DNA of 51,732 nt from Actinomycetota bacterium (GCA_009702965.1 WLHB01000005.1:1-51732); one strand, 5' to 3'; shown: positions 26,613-36,846, numbered from the stretch's first letter. The notes: generated from the letters alone by a model not told the origin. A program made the numbers and translations.

Positions 26613-29288
26613 GTGGAATCAGCGGAGATCCGCGCACGTTGGTTGCGCTTTTTTGAGTCAGGTAACTCTCTCGGGTTAGATCACACAGTTGTCCCATCAG
26701 CATCGCTCATCGCTGACGATCCAAACCTGCTGCTGGTCAATGCCGGAATGGTTCCCTTCAAGCCATTTTTTCTCGGAGAAGTAACCCCGCCGTATGCGCG
26801 AGCAACATCAGTGCAGAAGTGTGTACGAACGTTAGATATCGATGAAGTAGGCAAGACAACTCGACATGCATCGTTTTTTCAAATGTGTGGAAATTTCTCA
26901 TTCGGTGATTATTTCAAGGAAGGTGCTATCGCGCTGGCGTGGGAGTTATTGACCAAGCCAATTTCTAATGGTGGCTATGGTTTCCCTGAAGAGAAATTGT
27001 GGGTGACTGTCTATCTCGATGATGACGAGGCAGCAGATATTTGGCATAAGAAAATTGGCGTTCCGCTAGAACGCATTCAACGCCGCGACATGGCAGATAA
27101 CTTCTGGTCGATGGGCGTACCTGGACCGTGTGGACCTTGCTCTGAAATTTACTACGATCGCGGTCCTGCTTACGGAATCGATGGCGGTCCAATCGCAGAT
27201 GAAAATCGTTACCTTGAAGTTTGGAATCTAGTCTTCATGCAGAACGAGCGTGGTGCAGGTGGCGGAAAAGATGGCTTCCCAATTTTAGGAGAACTCCCTG
27301 CCAAGAGTATTGATACGGGGTTAGGCCTGGAGCGTATGGCCGCACTGCTTCAAGGTGTTGAGAATATTTATGAGATCGATACGACCATGCAAATTCTTTC
27401 TCGCGCTTCCGAGTTATCAGGAGTGAAGTACGGCAAGAGTGAGAAGTCTGATATTTCGCTTCGAGTAATTGCAGACCACGCCCGTACGGCAGCGATGTTG
27501 ATCGGAGATGGTGTCACGCCTGGAAACGAGGGTCGTGGTTACGTGCTTCGTCGAATGATGCGACGCACGATTAGAAATATGCGCCTTCTTGGAAGTAATG
27601 AGCCAAGCATGGCTCTACTTACACAAGCTGCCATTGGAGCGATGGGTGCTCAGTATCCTGAACTCAATAGTGATGCGGCAAGAATTCTCGCAGTGAGCAC
27701 CGCTGAAGAGGAGAGTTTCTTACAGACTCTAAAGAGTGGAACTGTCATCTTTGATACCGCCGCCTCTGTAGTAAAGAAATCACGATCTACTCTCATGAGT
27801 GGTGATGATGTCTTTAAACTTCACGATACTTACGGATTCCCTTTTGATCTCACACTCGAAATGGCTCGTGAAGTAGGCCTTGAAGTTGATGAGGCTGGTT
27901 TTACTCGATTGATGAAAGAGCAGCGTGATCGCGCTAAGGCAGATGCGCGCGAAAAGAAGAGTGGCCATACTGACCTGAGCGAGTATAAAAAGATCACAGA
28001 TGATCATGGTCGTACAGAATTTGTTGGTTACACCAGTATTGAATCCGAGTCGAAGGTTCGAGCCATTCTTGTTGATGGTGTGACCAGATCAGAGGCAACT
28101 GAAGGATCTGATGTTGAAATTGTTCTTGATCGCACTCCTTTCTATGCAGAAGGCGGTGGGCAATTAGCCGACGGCGGAAGATTAACGTTGCATGATGGAA
28201 CTGTGATTGAAATTGATGATGTTCAGAGCCCAGTACCAGGCTTATCAGTTCATCGTGGACGAGTGGTCAAGGGCTCAGTAGCAGTAGGTGCATCAGCGAT
28301 CGCATCGATCGATAATGAACGCCGCAACGCAATTTCTCGTGCTCATACTGCAACCCATATGGTGCACAAAGCATTTCGAGAAGTGCTTGGGGAGACTGCA
28401 ACGCAAGCGGGTTCAGAGAACTCACCTGGTCGTTTTCGTTTTGATTTCCCATCAACAGGCTCGCTTTCAGATGGTGTACTCAATGAAGTCGAGGCGCGGG
28501 TTAATGCTCTGCTCATTGACGATCTCGCAGTAACTGCAGAGGTAATGTCGCAAGCAGAGGCGAAGAAGATTGGCGCTATGGCGCTATTCGGTGAAAAGTA
28601 TGGAGATAGCGTTCGAGTTGTGAGCGTAGGTGATTGGGCTCGTGAACTCTGCGGTGGTACTCACGTCAATCGCTCAGGACAACTGGGATTGGTAAAACTT
28701 CTCTCTGAATCATCAATCGGAGCTGGTGTGCGTCGCGTTGAAGCCCTCGTCGGAGCTGATGCCTATCAATTTTTAGCTCGCGAACATCTCCTTCTCAATT
28801 CACTTACTCAGATAATTAAAGGTGCGCGCGTAGAAGATCTACCTTCCCGCATCAATGATTTACTTTCTAAGCTGAAAGATATCGAGAAGGAATTGACAGT
28901 CTTGCGCACTGCCGCTGCACTCAAGAGTGCGGGATCGCTGATGGAACAAGCACAGGATATTGCGGGTGTCTTCTTTATCTCTGGATCACTCCCTGACGGA
29001 ATTCCAGCCGATAGTTTGAGAGAGATCGCACTTGATCTGCGCGCGCGTACAGCTAAGAGCGTGGTTGCGATCACCAGCATTGTCGATGAAAAGGTTGTCT
29101 TAGTTGTCGCCACGAGTGATGGCGCCCGTGCGCAGAATGTTAAAGCTGGTGCACTTGTGAAGGTTGCGAGTGCAGTACTCGGTGGTGGCGGCGGAGGAAA
29201 AGATGATTTCGCCCAAGGTGGTGGCGTAGACAAAACGAAGATTGTTGATGCCTTCAAAGCCATCGAACTAGCAATCGCGAGCAGCTAA
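26613..29288 (+). CDS. Alanine-tRNA ligase
   Basis: AlaRS charges tRNA-Ala and edits mischarged Ser and Gly. The 891 residues hold the class II core ([50 protein letters not shown]), the tRNA-recognition helices, the editing domain with the metal ligands HTATHMVH and CGGTH, and the C-terminal C-Ala domain ending in [15 protein letters not shown]. The GTG start lies 9 bp after the DUF948 gene. The stop overlaps the ruvX ATG. Confidence 0.97.
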   Translation: MESAEIRARWLRFFESGNSLGLDHTVVPSASLIADDPNLLLVNAGMVPFKPFFLGEVTPPYARATSVQKCVRTLDIDEVGKTTRHASFFQMCGNFSFGDYFKEGAIALAWELLTKPISNGGYGFPEEKLWVTVYLDDDEAADIWHKKIGVPLERIQRRDMADNFWSMGVPGPCGPCSEIYYDRGPAYGIDGGPIADENRYLEVWNLVFMQNERGAGGGKDGFPILGELPAKSIDTGLGLERMAALLQGVENIYEIDTTMQILSRASELSGVKYGKSEKSDISLRVIADHARTAAMLIGDGVTPGNEGRGYVLRRMMRRTIRNMRLLGSNEPSMALLTQAAIGAMGAQYPELNSDAARILAVSTAEEESFLQTLKSGTVIFDTAASVVKKSRSTLMSGDDVFKLHDTYGFPFDLTLEMAREVGLEVDEAGFTRLMKEQRDRAKADAREKKSGHTDLSEYKKITDDHGRTEFVGYTSIESESKVRAILVDGVTRSEATEGSDVEIVLDRTPFYAEGGGQLADGGRLTLHDGTVIEIDDVQSPVPGLSVHRGRVVKGSVAVGASAIASIDNERRNAISRAHTATHMVHKAFREVLGETATQAGSENSPGRFRFDFPSTGSLSDGVLNEVEARVNALLIDDLAVTAEVMSQAEAKKIGAMALFGEKYGDSVRVVSVGDWARELCGGTHVNRSGQLGLVKLLSESSIGAGVRRVEALVGADAYQFLAREHLLLNSLTQIIKGARVEDLPSRINDLLSKLKDIEKELTVLRTAAALKSAGSLMEQAQDIAGVFFISGSLPDGIPADSLREIALDLRARTAKSVVAITSIVDEKVVLVVATSDGARAQNVKAGALVKVASAVLGGGGGGKDDFAQGGGVDKTKIVDAFKAIELAIASS

Positions 29289-29710
29289 TGTCACGGCTGG
29301 GCCGCCGTCTCGCCTTTGATTACGGTGACGTGCGCATAGGTGTGGCGGTCTGTGATCTTGATGGAATTCTTTCAACTCCACTTGACCCACTTGATAGCAA
29401 GAATCCTGCTGTGATGTCAGAGATCGAGAGGATCTACAACGAATACGAGCCAGTACGAATCTACATCGGGCTTCCACTTAACCTCTCTGGGGAACCATCT
29501 GAATCAAGTGCGAAAGCGCTCCTTTTCGCCGAAAAAATTAAGGCGCGCTTTGCCTGTGAAGTGGAGATGGTTGATGAGCGACTCACCACTGTCTCTGCAT
29601 CTGCTCTTCTCACTCAGGCTGGAGTGAGTGCAAAAAATCAGCGAAAGCTGATTGATTCCGTTGCAGCAGTTGCGATTCTAGAGAGTGGGCTCGCTCGTGA
29701 ACGTCGATAG
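29288..29710 (+). CDS. RuvX/YqgF family nuclease
   Basis: This 140-residue RNase H-like protein belongs to the YqgF family, linked to 16S rRNA 5'-end maturation and, in some bacteria, Holliday-junction cleavage. It shows LAFDYGDVRIGVAVCD (8-23, catalytic Asp in FDYG), YIGLPLNLSGEPSES and EMVDERLTTVSA with the conserved Glu and Arg. The ATG overlaps the alaS stop by 1 bp. Confidence 0.93.
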   Translation: MSRLGRRLAFDYGDVRIGVAVCDLDGILSTPLDPLDSKNPAVMSEIERIYNEYEPVRIYIGLPLNLSGEPSESSAKALLFAEKIKARFACEVEMVDERLTTVSASALLTQAGVSAKNQRKLIDSVAAVAILESGLARERR

Positions 29711-30728
29711 AGCCGCGCTCACACGTGTTACAGCCGCACTGATAGCAAGTGCGATTTTTATTGGGGCACTCTCTCTCATAAAACGTGGACCAGAGGCCGC
29801 CGCTGATTTCCCATGCGCTATTGACTCTCAGGCTAAGCAAGTTTCTATCGACGTTGCTAGAGGTGAGAGTGGTTCCGATATCGCTCTTGAATTATTTGAA
29901 AAAGGTGTAACACAATCTCAGGCAGCCTTCTTTCGTCTCGCTGTCGCTGATCCTCGATCAGCTTCGATTGCACCCGGTGTGCATCTGATCGATGCTCGGT
30001 TATGCGCTCGTGATGCTCTTACGCAGTTGCTCGACAATAAACGTATTGCAGGATTGATCGTGATCAAGGAAGGCGCATGGTTATCTGAAATCAAGAAGAG
30101 CTTTGAGAGCGCTGGCTACACCCGTAAAGAAATAAATCAGGCGTTTTCTGTCGCAGAAATCCCTTTACCTTACTCATCTCTGGAAGGCTTACTTTTCCCG
30201 GCACAATATAGTTTTGCCAAAGGAACACCAATTGAGGATGCGCTAGCAGCAATGATCGCTAGAGGTTTGCGTGAAACGAAGAGCGCTGGATTCGATTCAT
30301 CAAAGGCCGGTTTTGAAGCTCAAGAGCTTCTTACTATCGCATCGATCATTCAGGCTGAAGGGACAGATGATGTCTTTGGTCAGGTTTCCCGAGTAATTTT
30401 CAATCGATTGAAAATCGGCATGCCGTTGCAGATGGATTCCACCGTTCACTATATTGAAGAGAAACGGGGAGACATTTTCCTGAGCACACAATCAACTTTG
30501 GTGAACTCACCGTTTAATACCTATCGCAGGACAGGTCTACCACCTTCACCGATCGGCAATCCAGGGCGTAACGCGATGCTCGCCACCGTCTCGCCTGCAG
30601 AGGGTACTTGGCTCTACTTCATTACTGTTGCTCCACGGGATACCCGTTTCACCGACTCATTTGAGCAGTTTAATAAATGGAAGTTGCTTTATAAGGCTAA
30701 TTTGCGTGACGGAAAGTTCGAGGAGTAA
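29697..30728 (+). CDS. Endolytic murein transglycosylase MltG
   Basis: MltG cuts nascent glycan strands at the membrane and helps set their length. The 343 residues have a single N-terminal membrane helix (about 11-28), then the YceG fold with the catalytic-Glu region TIASIIQAEGT, VIFNRLKIGMPLQMDSTVHY and NTYRRTGLPPSPIGNPG. GTG 29697, inside the end of ruvX, is the likelier start; a GTG at 29685 is an alternative. Coupling to ruvX and aroE (2 bp gap) matches other Actinomycetota. Confidence 0.93.
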   Translation: MNVDRAALTRVTAALIASAIFIGALSLIKRGPEAAADFPCAIDSQAKQVSIDVARGESGSDIALELFEKGVTQSQAAFFRLAVADPRSASIAPGVHLIDARLCARDALTQLLDNKRIAGLIVIKEGAWLSEIKKSFESAGYTRKEINQAFSVAEIPLPYSSLEGLLFPAQYSFAKGTPIEDALAAMIARGLRETKSAGFDSSKAGFEAQELLTIASIIQAEGTDDVFGQVSRVIFNRLKIGMPLQMDSTVHYIEEKRGDIFLSTQSTLVNSPFNTYRRTGLPPSPIGNPGRNAMLATVSPAEGTWLYFITVAPRDTRFTDSFEQFNKWKLLYKANLRDGKFEE

Positions 30729-30730
30729 CC

Positions 30731-31534
30731 ATGATTCGTGGAGCAGTGCTTGGTTCACCTATTTCTCACTCCCTTTCCCCAACACTTCATAACGGAGCGT
30801 TTAACTTTCTCGGGATTGATGGAAGGTATGAAGCGATTGATGTGCCGAGTGGGAGTCTCTCTCATTTCTTTGCAGAGCAAGCCGAGAACTTTGATTACCT
30901 CTCATTAACTATGCCTTTAAAGGAAGAAGCTTTTTCACTCGATATTGAATTCGATTCACTCTCTACACGCATTGGTTCAGCAAACACTCTGTATCGCAGA
31001 GACGGTGTATGGCGAGGATGTTCAACAGATGGATCAGGTTTCATCGCAGCAGTACAAGGTGAGGGTCTGACATCATTTTCTCAGGCCCTGATTCTCGGAG
31101 CGGGAGGAACTGCTCGCGCGATTGCGGGGGCAGGTGATGGTGTGATTCCATCAATTTCGGTCCTCGGTCGAACCTCAACAAGACGCGATGCACTCTCACG
31201 ATGTGTCGTGAATTCAACGTTCGATTATCTAGCTTGGAGTGATGACTGTGATCTCTCACCTTTTGACCTTGTTGTTAATACAACACCAGCAGGGGCGGCA
31301 GATCTTTTGGCTGAGAATCTCAATCCGATAGTAAATGCACTCTTGTTTGATGTTATTTACAAGCCGTGGCCGACAGTTCTTGCAGAAAGATGGGCCGATC
31401 GATCTGGTCGAGTGATCAATGGCAAAGAGCTATTGCTCTGGCAAGGGTTGGATCAATTAGACCTTGTCCTCGATGAGCCGCTTGATCGCTCGAAACTAGC
31501 GCCATATCTGCGAGAGATTCTCGCTCGTCAATAA
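30731..31534 (+). CDS. Shikimate dehydrogenase
   Basis: AroE reduces 3-dehydroshikimate to shikimate with NADPH. The 267 residues show the substrate motif GSPISHSLSPTLHNGAF (8-24), the catalytic-lysine segment TMPLKEEAF, SANTLYR, the nucleotide-binding GAGGTARA and a C-terminal LLLWQGLDQ. GAGGAG lies 5 nt before the ATG. It opens a nearly complete shikimate gene set here with aroC, aroK, aroB and aroQ. Confidence 0.94.
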   Translation: MIRGAVLGSPISHSLSPTLHNGAFNFLGIDGRYEAIDVPSGSLSHFFAEQAENFDYLSLTMPLKEEAFSLDIEFDSLSTRIGSANTLYRRDGVWRGCSTDGSGFIAAVQGEGLTSFSQALILGAGGTARAIAGAGDGVIPSISVLGRTSTRRDALSRCVVNSTFDYLAWSDDCDLSPFDLVVNTTPAGAADLLAENLNPIVNALLFDVIYKPWPTVLAERWADRSGRVINGKELLLWQGLDQLDLVLDEPLDRSKLAPYLREILARQ

Positions 31535-31578
31535 CCACAGAACCTCATGTGATTTCCTTACACTCTATTTCCTAGCGC

Positions 31579-31590
31579 TACCCTCCTTGG
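31579..31590 (+). promoter_or_regulatory. Leaderless promoter -10 of the prepilin peptidase gene
   Basis: TACCCT (31579-31584) is followed by 6 nt and the ATG at 31591. This is the only sizeable gap (56 bp) in the alaS-aroQ run, so a new transcript probably starts here. Confidence 0.5.
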
Positions 31591-32001
31591 ATGCTCTTGC
31601 TCATCCTCCCTTCATTGATCTGGATGAGCGCCTCTGACCTGAGATCACATCGGATTCCAAATAGAGCGCTCATCGTTCTGACATGTATCTCACTTGGTAA
31701 CGCCCTCATTAACGGACACGATTGGAGCTCTCACGTAACGGCATTTCTCGTCATTTTTGTTGTTGCAACATGTGGTTGGAAGTTCTTCGGTCTGGGAATG
31801 GGCGATGTTAAATTGCTTGGAGTTCTTTCTCTGCTCTTGATCCCAGTGAACTTATCTAGCTATCAGATCTTTACTCTCGCTTTCGCTTTCGCCGTGATCG
31901 TTCACGTTGCCATCTCTTCCAAGGGTCGATTTACATGCGACCAAGCCATACCTCTTGCTCCATCACTATCTCTAGCAACGGTGCTGGTTCATTTGATCTA
32001 A
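31591..32001 (+). CDS. Minimal A24 prepilin peptidase
   Basis: Type IV leader peptidases cleave prepilin-like signal sequences in the membrane. This 136-residue version consists of the peptidase core alone, without the N-terminal methylase domain of PilD. The two catalytic aspartates are present in [12 protein letters not shown] (Asp16) and GMGDVKLLG. Several membrane helices cover the rest. Mycobacteria also carry such a gene (Rv2551c) beside aroE. No pilin or Tad/Flp gene occurs in this window, so its substrates are elsewhere or unknown. Confidence 0.85.
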   Translation: MLLLILPSLIWMSASDLRSHRIPNRALIVLTCISLGNALINGHDWSSHVTAFLVIFVVATCGWKFFGLGMGDVKLLGVLSLLLIPVNLSSYQIFTLAFAFAVIVHVAISSKGRFTCDQAIPLAPSLSLATVLVHLI

Positions 32002-32006
32002 ATAGG

Positions 32007-32020
32007 CGGGCATCTGCCCG
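32007..32020 (+). other. Small G+C hairpin before aroC
   Basis: CGGGC (32007-32011) pairs with GCCCG (32016-32020) across ATCT, 5 bp after the peptidase stop and about 22 bp before aroC. It could slow transcription or separate the two messages; no T-run follows, so it is not a standard terminator. Confidence 0.3.
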
Positions 32021-32042
32021 TGCGATCTGCAAGAATAGGGGG

Positions 32043-33224
32043 ATGCGTTGGCTTACAGCAGGGGAATCTCACGGGCAGGCCCTTTCGGCAATCCTTGAGG
32101 GCATTCCTGCACATGTAAAGATTGATTCAACTTTCTTGGATCTGCATCTCTCTCGTCGACGATTAGGTTTTGGTCGGGGAGCCCGACAGAATTTTGAAGC
32201 AGATAAAATCACAATTTTGGGTGGAGTGCGCTTAGGTCTGACTCAAGGCGGTCCGGTAAGTATTCAGGTGGGAAATTCTGAGTGGCCGAAGTGGGAAAAG
32301 GTAATGTCGGCAGATCCAGTTGATGATGCTGAGATTTCACATCTTGCGCGCAATGCACCGCTTACTCGCCCTCGTCCAGGACATGCTGATCTTGTTGGAA
32401 TGCAGAAGTACGATTTTGATGATGCACGACCAATTTTAGAGAGAGCAAGTGCGCGTGAAACTGCAGCGCGAGTGGCACTTGGCGCTGTTGCTCGAGCATT
32501 TCTCGAGCAGAGTGTTGGTATAACAATTCTGAGCCACGTTCTCTCTATTGGTTCGGTCCGTGTACCCGAAGAGACACCTTTACCGCTCGAGGGAGATATG
32601 TCACGAATCGATAGTGATCCCGTTCGTTGCAGTGACGTGGCGACAAGTGCATTGATGATGAAAGAGATTGAAAGTGCGCATTCAGATGGAGATACGTTAG
32701 GCGGAGTCTGCGAAATTCTCGCCTTTAACTTACCTCCAGGGCTTGGCTCTCATGTGCATTGGGATCGTCGCCTTGATGCTCGAATTGCTTCATCAATGAT
32801 GGGAATTCAAGCGATTAAGGGAGTTGAGATCGGAGATGGCTTCACAACTGCTACTCGCCGTGGATCGGTTGCACATGATGAAATTGAGAAGAACTCTCAA
32901 GGCCGCGTAGTTCGTAGGAGCGATCGTGCAGGCGGTACCGAAGGCGGAATGTCCAACGGTGAGATTCTCCGCGTCAGTATCGCAATGAAACCAATCTCCA
33001 CTGTTCCTAAAGCGCTCGATACTATCGACACAGCAACAGGTGAAGCTGCAAAGGCAATTAACCAACGTTCGGATGTTTGTGCGGTTCCCGCGGCTGGAAT
33101 CGTGGGTGAGGCGATGTTAGCTCTTGTATTGGCTGAAGCAGTGCTCGAAAAGTTCGGTGGAGATAGCGTTCAGGAAACGAAACGAAATTTTGAGTCCTAC
33201 ATCGCAAATCTTCGAATCAGGTAG
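32043..33224 (+). CDS. Chorismate synthase
   Basis: AroC converts 5-enolpyruvylshikimate 3-phosphate to chorismate using reduced flavin. The 393 residues begin with the signature [20 protein letters not shown] and include [35 protein letters not shown] and the FMN-site [14 protein letters not shown] 32043 is chosen for the family N-terminus; the frame runs open to 31935 inside the upstream gene. AAGAAT at 32031-32036 with 6-nt spacing resembles the leaderless -10 elements of this window. Chorismate also feeds the pabBC pair at the other end. Confidence 0.97.
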   Translation: MRWLTAGESHGQALSAILEGIPAHVKIDSTFLDLHLSRRRLGFGRGARQNFEADKITILGGVRLGLTQGGPVSIQVGNSEWPKWEKVMSADPVDDAEISHLARNAPLTRPRPGHADLVGMQKYDFDDARPILERASARETAARVALGAVARAFLEQSVGITILSHVLSIGSVRVPEETPLPLEGDMSRIDSDPVRCSDVATSALMMKEIESAHSDGDTLGGVCEILAFNLPPGLGSHVHWDRRLDARIASSMMGIQAIKGVEIGDGFTTATRRGSVAHDEIEKNSQGRVVRRSDRAGGTEGGMSNGEILRVSIAMKPISTVPKALDTIDTATGEAAKAINQRSDVCAVPAAGIVGEAMLALVLAEAVLEKFGGDSVQETKRNFESYIANLRIR

Positions 33225-33226
33225 CC

Positions 33227-33748
33227 ATGCTGACGGCGATTCTGATTGGACCACCCGGATCGGGGAAATCATCTGTTGGCAGAGCCCTTGGACAGAAACT
33301 GAAGCTGGCTTTTGCCGACACGGATACTCTGATTGAGAAAAAATGTGAGAAGAGTATTTCAGAGATCTTCATCGAAGATGGTGAACCATATTTTCGCGAA
33401 GTAGAACGTGCTGTCGTTCTTGATCAATTAGCAATCGGAACGGGAGTCCTCTCACTTGGTGGTGGATCAGTTCTGGACCCATTGTCACATCAGGCACTCT
33501 CATCAACAGATGCACCGATTGTCTTTCTCGATGTTTCTCTCTCTAGCGCATCCCCTCGCGTTGGATTTAACCGAGACCGCCCTCTTCTTCTAGGAAATCC
33601 ACGGGCAAAGTGGCAAGAGCTAATGAATGTACGCCGCCCGATCTATGAAGGACTTGCTGACATTACGATCCTTACAGATGAGCTTTCACCTGCCCAGGTC
33701 TGCCAGAAAATAGTTGAGATACTTGATAGTCAAAAGGCGGCACAATGA
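33227..33748 (+). CDS. Shikimate kinase
   Basis: AroK phosphorylates shikimate with ATP. The 173 residues have the P-loop GPPGSGKSSVG (8-18), DTDTLIEKK (27-35) for shikimate and Mg, the conserved FREVERAVV and LGGGSVL, and the lid Arg in NRDRPLL. Standard length. The stop overlaps the aroB ATG by 4 bp. Confidence 0.95.
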   Translation: MLTAILIGPPGSGKSSVGRALGQKLKLAFADTDTLIEKKCEKSISEIFIEDGEPYFREVERAVVLDQLAIGTGVLSLGGGSVLDPLSHQALSSTDAPIVFLDVSLSSASPRVGFNRDRPLLLGNPRAKWQELMNVRRPIYEGLADITILTDELSPAQVCQKIVEILDSQKAAQ

Positions 33749-34821
33749 CTAGGTCAGTGATTACGGTAGAGGCAGAGCGAAGTTACGACGTTGTCATCGG
33801 ATCAAGTTGGCAAGGAGAATTTCTTCCCTTGGTTTCGGATAGATCACGTTGTGCAGTCATTACAACTCAAACGTTGAAAGATTCCCTAGGTGATTTCGGA
33901 TTAGGCGACCTGGAATCGGGTGATTGTGAATTTATCTACTGCGTAATACCGGATGGTGAAGAAGGTAAGAGCCCCCAGGTTCTGCTTAATCTCTGGAATT
34001 GGCTTGCCGCTGCTGGACTTACTCGAAGTGATCTTGTTGTCGGAATCGGCGGGGGAGCGGTCACCGATATTGCCGGCTTCGTCGCAGCAACATATTTACG
34101 AGGCGTCGATTGGATAGCGATTCCTACTTCAGTTGCTGGAGCTGTCGATGCGGCAATTGGCGGAAAAACAGGTGCGAATTTAGATTATGGAAAGAATCTC
34201 ATCGGCTCTTTCCATTCACCTATCAAGGTAATTATTGATCTCGCCTGGTTTACAACGCTGAGTGATCGTGATTTTGCAGCAGGTCTTGCCGAAGTGGTGA
34301 AGTGCGGATTTATACGTGATGCAAAGATTCTGGATTTATTGAAAAATCAGACCCTAGCGAGTGTTCGTTCAAATGCATCTCTCGTTGAAGAGCTGGTTAC
34401 GCGCGCTGTTGCGGTCAAGGCGAGTGTGGTGGGGAGCGACTTTAAAGAAGGCTTTGAACGGGAGATCTTAAATTACGGTCACACCTTCGGTCACGCAGTT
34501 GAATCGCATTCTCGCTACTCACTGCGCCATGGTGAATGTGTCGCGATAGGCATGGCATTCATGGCCCATCTTCAACTCTCTCTCGGTCTGATCTCATCTG
34601 ATATTCACGCGTTGCATTTTGAAATCCTTAGCGGGATTGGTCTTCCAACTCAGTATCAGGGTGGCGATTGGTTAGAGATGAAAGCGATCATGTCCCGTGA
34701 TAAGAAGGCTCGTGGACATGCTCTGCGCTTTGTCACCATCACAGAGCTGGGAGTTACGGATCGATTGACGGATGTGGCGCAGGATGTTCTTGTCGCGACA
34801 TATGAGAAGGTATGTCCATGA
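33745..34821 (+). CDS. 3-dehydroquinate synthase
   Basis: AroB cyclises DAHP to 3-dehydroquinate using NAD and a metal. The 358 residues show PDGEEGKS, VGIGGGAVTDIAGFVAATYLRG, PTSVAGAVDAAIGGKTG, and the metal ligands in GLAEVVKCG (Glu) and NYGHTFGHAVE (His residues). Standard length. The stop overlaps the aroQ ATG. Confidence 0.96.
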   Translation: MTRSVITVEAERSYDVVIGSSWQGEFLPLVSDRSRCAVITTQTLKDSLGDFGLGDLESGDCEFIYCVIPDGEEGKSPQVLLNLWNWLAAAGLTRSDLVVGIGGGAVTDIAGFVAATYLRGVDWIAIPTSVAGAVDAAIGGKTGANLDYGKNLIGSFHSPIKVIIDLAWFTTLSDRDFAAGLAEVVKCGFIRDAKILDLLKNQTLASVRSNASLVEELVTRAVAVKASVVGSDFKEGFEREILNYGHTFGHAVESHSRYSLRHGECVAIGMAFMAHLQLSLGLISSDIHALHFEILSGIGLPTQYQGGDWLEMKAIMSRDKKARGHALRFVTITELGVTDRLTDVAQDVLVATYEKVCP

Positions 34822-35249
34822 ACGTTCTTGTGATTAATGGACCAAACCTGGCTCGCTTAGATATTCGTGACTCTTCAATCTATGGCGATCTTTCTTATCC
34901 ACAACTTGTTGAGTACATCACCGCAGCTGCAAAAGAAGTTGGGTTGAGCGCTGATGTCCGCCAGAGTGATGATGAAGCGACAATCATTGGGTGGTTGCAT
35001 GAGGCTGCTGATTCGGCGACACCGGTAATTATTAATCCCGCCGCCTTCACGCATTACTCGTACGCAATCCGGGATGCGGCAGCCATGCTCAAAGGTCCAC
35101 TTATTGAGGTGCACCTATCGAATCCGTTGAGCCGTGAAGAATTTCGTCACACCTCAGTGATTTCAGGGGTAGCGACAGGAACAATCGGCGGATTCGGTCC
35201 GCATTCGTATTCACTGGCCTTGATCGCCCTGAAGGACCTCATCGCTTAA
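34818..35249 (+). CDS. 3-dehydroquinate dehydratase, type II
   Basis: AroQ dehydrates 3-dehydroquinate to 3-dehydroshikimate. The 143 residues carry the type II motifs: [19 protein letters not shown] with the mobile-loop Arg and catalytic Tyr, [37 protein letters not shown] and EEFRHTS. The QSDDEA variant replaces the common QSNHEG; similar variants are usual in Actinomycetota. ATG 34818 (ATGA overlap with aroB, GAAGG upstream) is preferred over the ATG at 34812. Confidence 0.94.
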   Translation: MNVLVINGPNLARLDIRDSSIYGDLSYPQLVEYITAAAKEVGLSADVRQSDDEATIIGWLHEAADSATPVIINPAAFTHYSYAIRDAAAMLKGPLIEVHLSNPLSREEFRHTSVISGVATGTIGGFGPHSYSLALIALKDLIA

Positions 35250-35320
35250 TTTTTCATACGCTAAACTTAGAAATCTATAGCAGCGGACATCGGTCGGTTG
35301 CAATGAACTGGAGTGCGACT

Positions 35321-35881
35321 GTGGCTACAACTAATGATCTAAAAAACGGCATGACCCTAGATATCGAAGGCCAGCTCTGGACAGTCGTTGAGTTCCAACA
35401 CGTGAAGCCGGGTAAGGGTCCCGCATTCGTGCGTACCAAGCTCAAGCAGGTAATGACTGGCAAGGTTGTCGACAAGACATTTAACGCCGGAGTGAAGGTT
35501 GAGATTGCGATTCTCGAAAAACGAGAGATGAACTTCCTCTACAAAGAGGGAGACGATTTTGTATTTATGGATAATAAGAATTTCGATCAAATGACTATCT
35601 CGGCAGCAACCGTCGGAGAGTCTTCGAATTACATGCTTGAAAATACTGAGGCGATCGTTGCGATCCACGAAGGCAATCCGCTCTATATAGAACTGCCTGC
35701 ATCGGTTGAATTAACGGTTACCTATACAGAGCCAGGGCTACAAGGAGATAGATCATCAGGTGGCACAAAGCCAGCAACTGTTGAGACAGGCATTGAAGTT
35801 CAAGTCCCACTTTTTATTAAGCAGGACGAGAAGATTGTTGTCGATACTCGCGATGGTTCATATCAGGGCCGCGCTAACTAG
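35321..35881 (+). CDS. Translation elongation factor P
   Basis: EF-P relieves ribosome stalling at polyproline. The 186 residues have the N-terminal KOW-like domain ([19 protein letters not shown]), the modifiable-loop [13 protein letters not shown] with the tip Lys, and two OB domains ending in [15 protein letters not shown] 35321 is chosen because GGAG sits 7 nt before it and the product then starts as in other EF-P proteins; an ATG at 35303 would add six residues. The 71-bp gap after aroQ (with TAAACT at 35262-35267 as a possible -10) suggests its own promoter. Confidence 0.95.
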   Translation: MATTNDLKNGMTLDIEGQLWTVVEFQHVKPGKGPAFVRTKLKQVMTGKVVDKTFNAGVKVEIAILEKREMNFLYKEGDDFVFMDNKNFDQMTISAATVGESSNYMLENTEAIVAIHEGNPLYIELPASVELTVTYTEPGLQGDRSSGGTKPATVETGIEVQVPLFIKQDEKIVVDTRDGSYQGRAN

Positions 35882-36303
35882 TGTCAGCACGCAGTAAGGC
35901 ACGAAAGCAGACTCTAGACCTGCTCTATGAATCTGATATTCGCACCAGCGACCTTTTAGAGTTACTAGCGACGAGAGATGTCACCGAAGAGGGCGTAGAT
36001 GCACGACCTATTCGTGAGTACACACGCGCACTTGTAGAAGGTGTCCATCTTCATAAAAGAAAAATTGATGAATTGATCACCACGTATTCACAAGGATGGG
36101 ATATGGATCGACTTGCCGCAGTTGATCGCAATATTCTCAGATTGGGTATATACGAAATCCTGTGGGCCGATGATGTAGAGGATGCGATTGTTATCGATGA
36201 AGCGCTCAATCTCGCCCAATCATTAAGCACCGATGACTCTGCGGGATTCATTCATGGTGTACTTGGGCGTATCGTCTCTATCAAATCGAGTTTGGCTCTC
36301 TAA
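35881..36303 (+). CDS. Transcription antitermination factor NusB
   Basis: NusB binds the boxA RNA with S10 to prevent termination in rRNA operons. The 140 residues show the family start SARSKARKQTLDLLYESDI, the arginine-rich N-terminal helix, WDMDRLAAVDRNILRLGIYEI and the conserved DSAGFIHGVLGRI near the end. The GTG start overlaps the efp stop by 1 bp. The end overlaps the stop of bldD, which runs the other way. Confidence 0.94.
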   Translation: MSARSKARKQTLDLLYESDIRTSDLLELLATRDVTEEGVDARPIREYTRALVEGVHLHKRKIDELITTYSQGWDMDRLAAVDRNILRLGIYEILWADDVEDAIVIDEALNLAQSLSTDDSAGFIHGVLGRIVSIKSSLAL

Positions 36304-36779
36304 CGTTTTGTAAGCAAAATTCCTGAAGCACCTACCCATTCGTGGAAGTTAACCTCTTCACTATCGATCACCCTTGAGAGTGCATCGATATCATCGCGAC
36401 GCAGAGAAATGATTTCCCCAGCCCAGTCTCCGCGCCGATGAGCAATGCGCCTGATGTATTTACTGAGTATCTCTTTTTCAGGGCCAGGCTCTAGGGCTTG
36501 CAGCGCTCTGAGATCGTAGATATGTCTATCTGCTAATTCAGGGCTTTCACCGTGCCCAGAAGCTGGAGCCATGAGGTGGGCCAACTCGACGCCAAAAACA
36601 TCGGCAATTTCGATCACTTTTCTAAGGCTCATAGAGCGATCACCTCGTTCGTAGGCGCCAAGAACTACGGCTCGGATGCGACCTCCGCTAAGTTTTTCAA
36701 AGGCGAGGAGGGTGAGTCCTCTTTCGCGTCGAAGCTGGCGTATTCGTACTCTGATCTCGTTGCTATCACTGTGGCTCAT
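36300..36779 (-). CDS. BldD-like DNA-binding regulator with c-di-GMP signature
   Basis: BldD is the actinobacterial master regulator that dimerises on tetrameric c-di-GMP. The 159 residues have an N-terminal XRE helix-turn-helix (about 8-70, with VVLGAYERGDRSMSLRKVIEIAD) and a C-terminal domain. The c-di-GMP motif RXD-X8-RXXD is intact: Arg116, Asp118, then exactly eight residues, Arg127 and Asp130. The start at 36779 is supported by TACCCT 7 nt upstream; the frame extends to 36827 without support. The locus (nusB, bldD, pyrR) matches Streptomyces, but the gene lies opposite to both neighbours here. Its regulon in this organism is unknown. Confidence 0.88.
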   Translation of the reverse strand: MSHSDSNEIRVRIRQLRRERGLTLLAFEKLSGGRIRAVVLGAYERGDRSMSLRKVIEIADVFGVELAHLMAPASGHGESPELADRHIYDLRALQALEPGPEKEILSKYIRRIAHRRGDWAGEIISLRRDDIDALSRVIDSEEVNFHEWVGASGILLTKR

Positions 36780-36792
36780 AAACGAAAGGGTA
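36780..36792 (-). promoter_or_regulatory. Leaderless promoter -10 of bldD
   Basis: On the minus strand, TACCCT (36792-36787) is followed by 7 nt and the ATG at 36779. Confidence 0.5.
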
Positions 36793-36846
36793 GGGGCGGG
36801 GACGGCGACCCGATCAGAGATATCCACAGCTTTCTGGCCACGGTGC

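Noticed and set aside
28808-29263. Antisense ORF (151 codons) opposite the end of alaS
   Set aside because: Mirror of the alaS C-Ala domain, with a proline run arising from the Gly-rich codons; no start signal.
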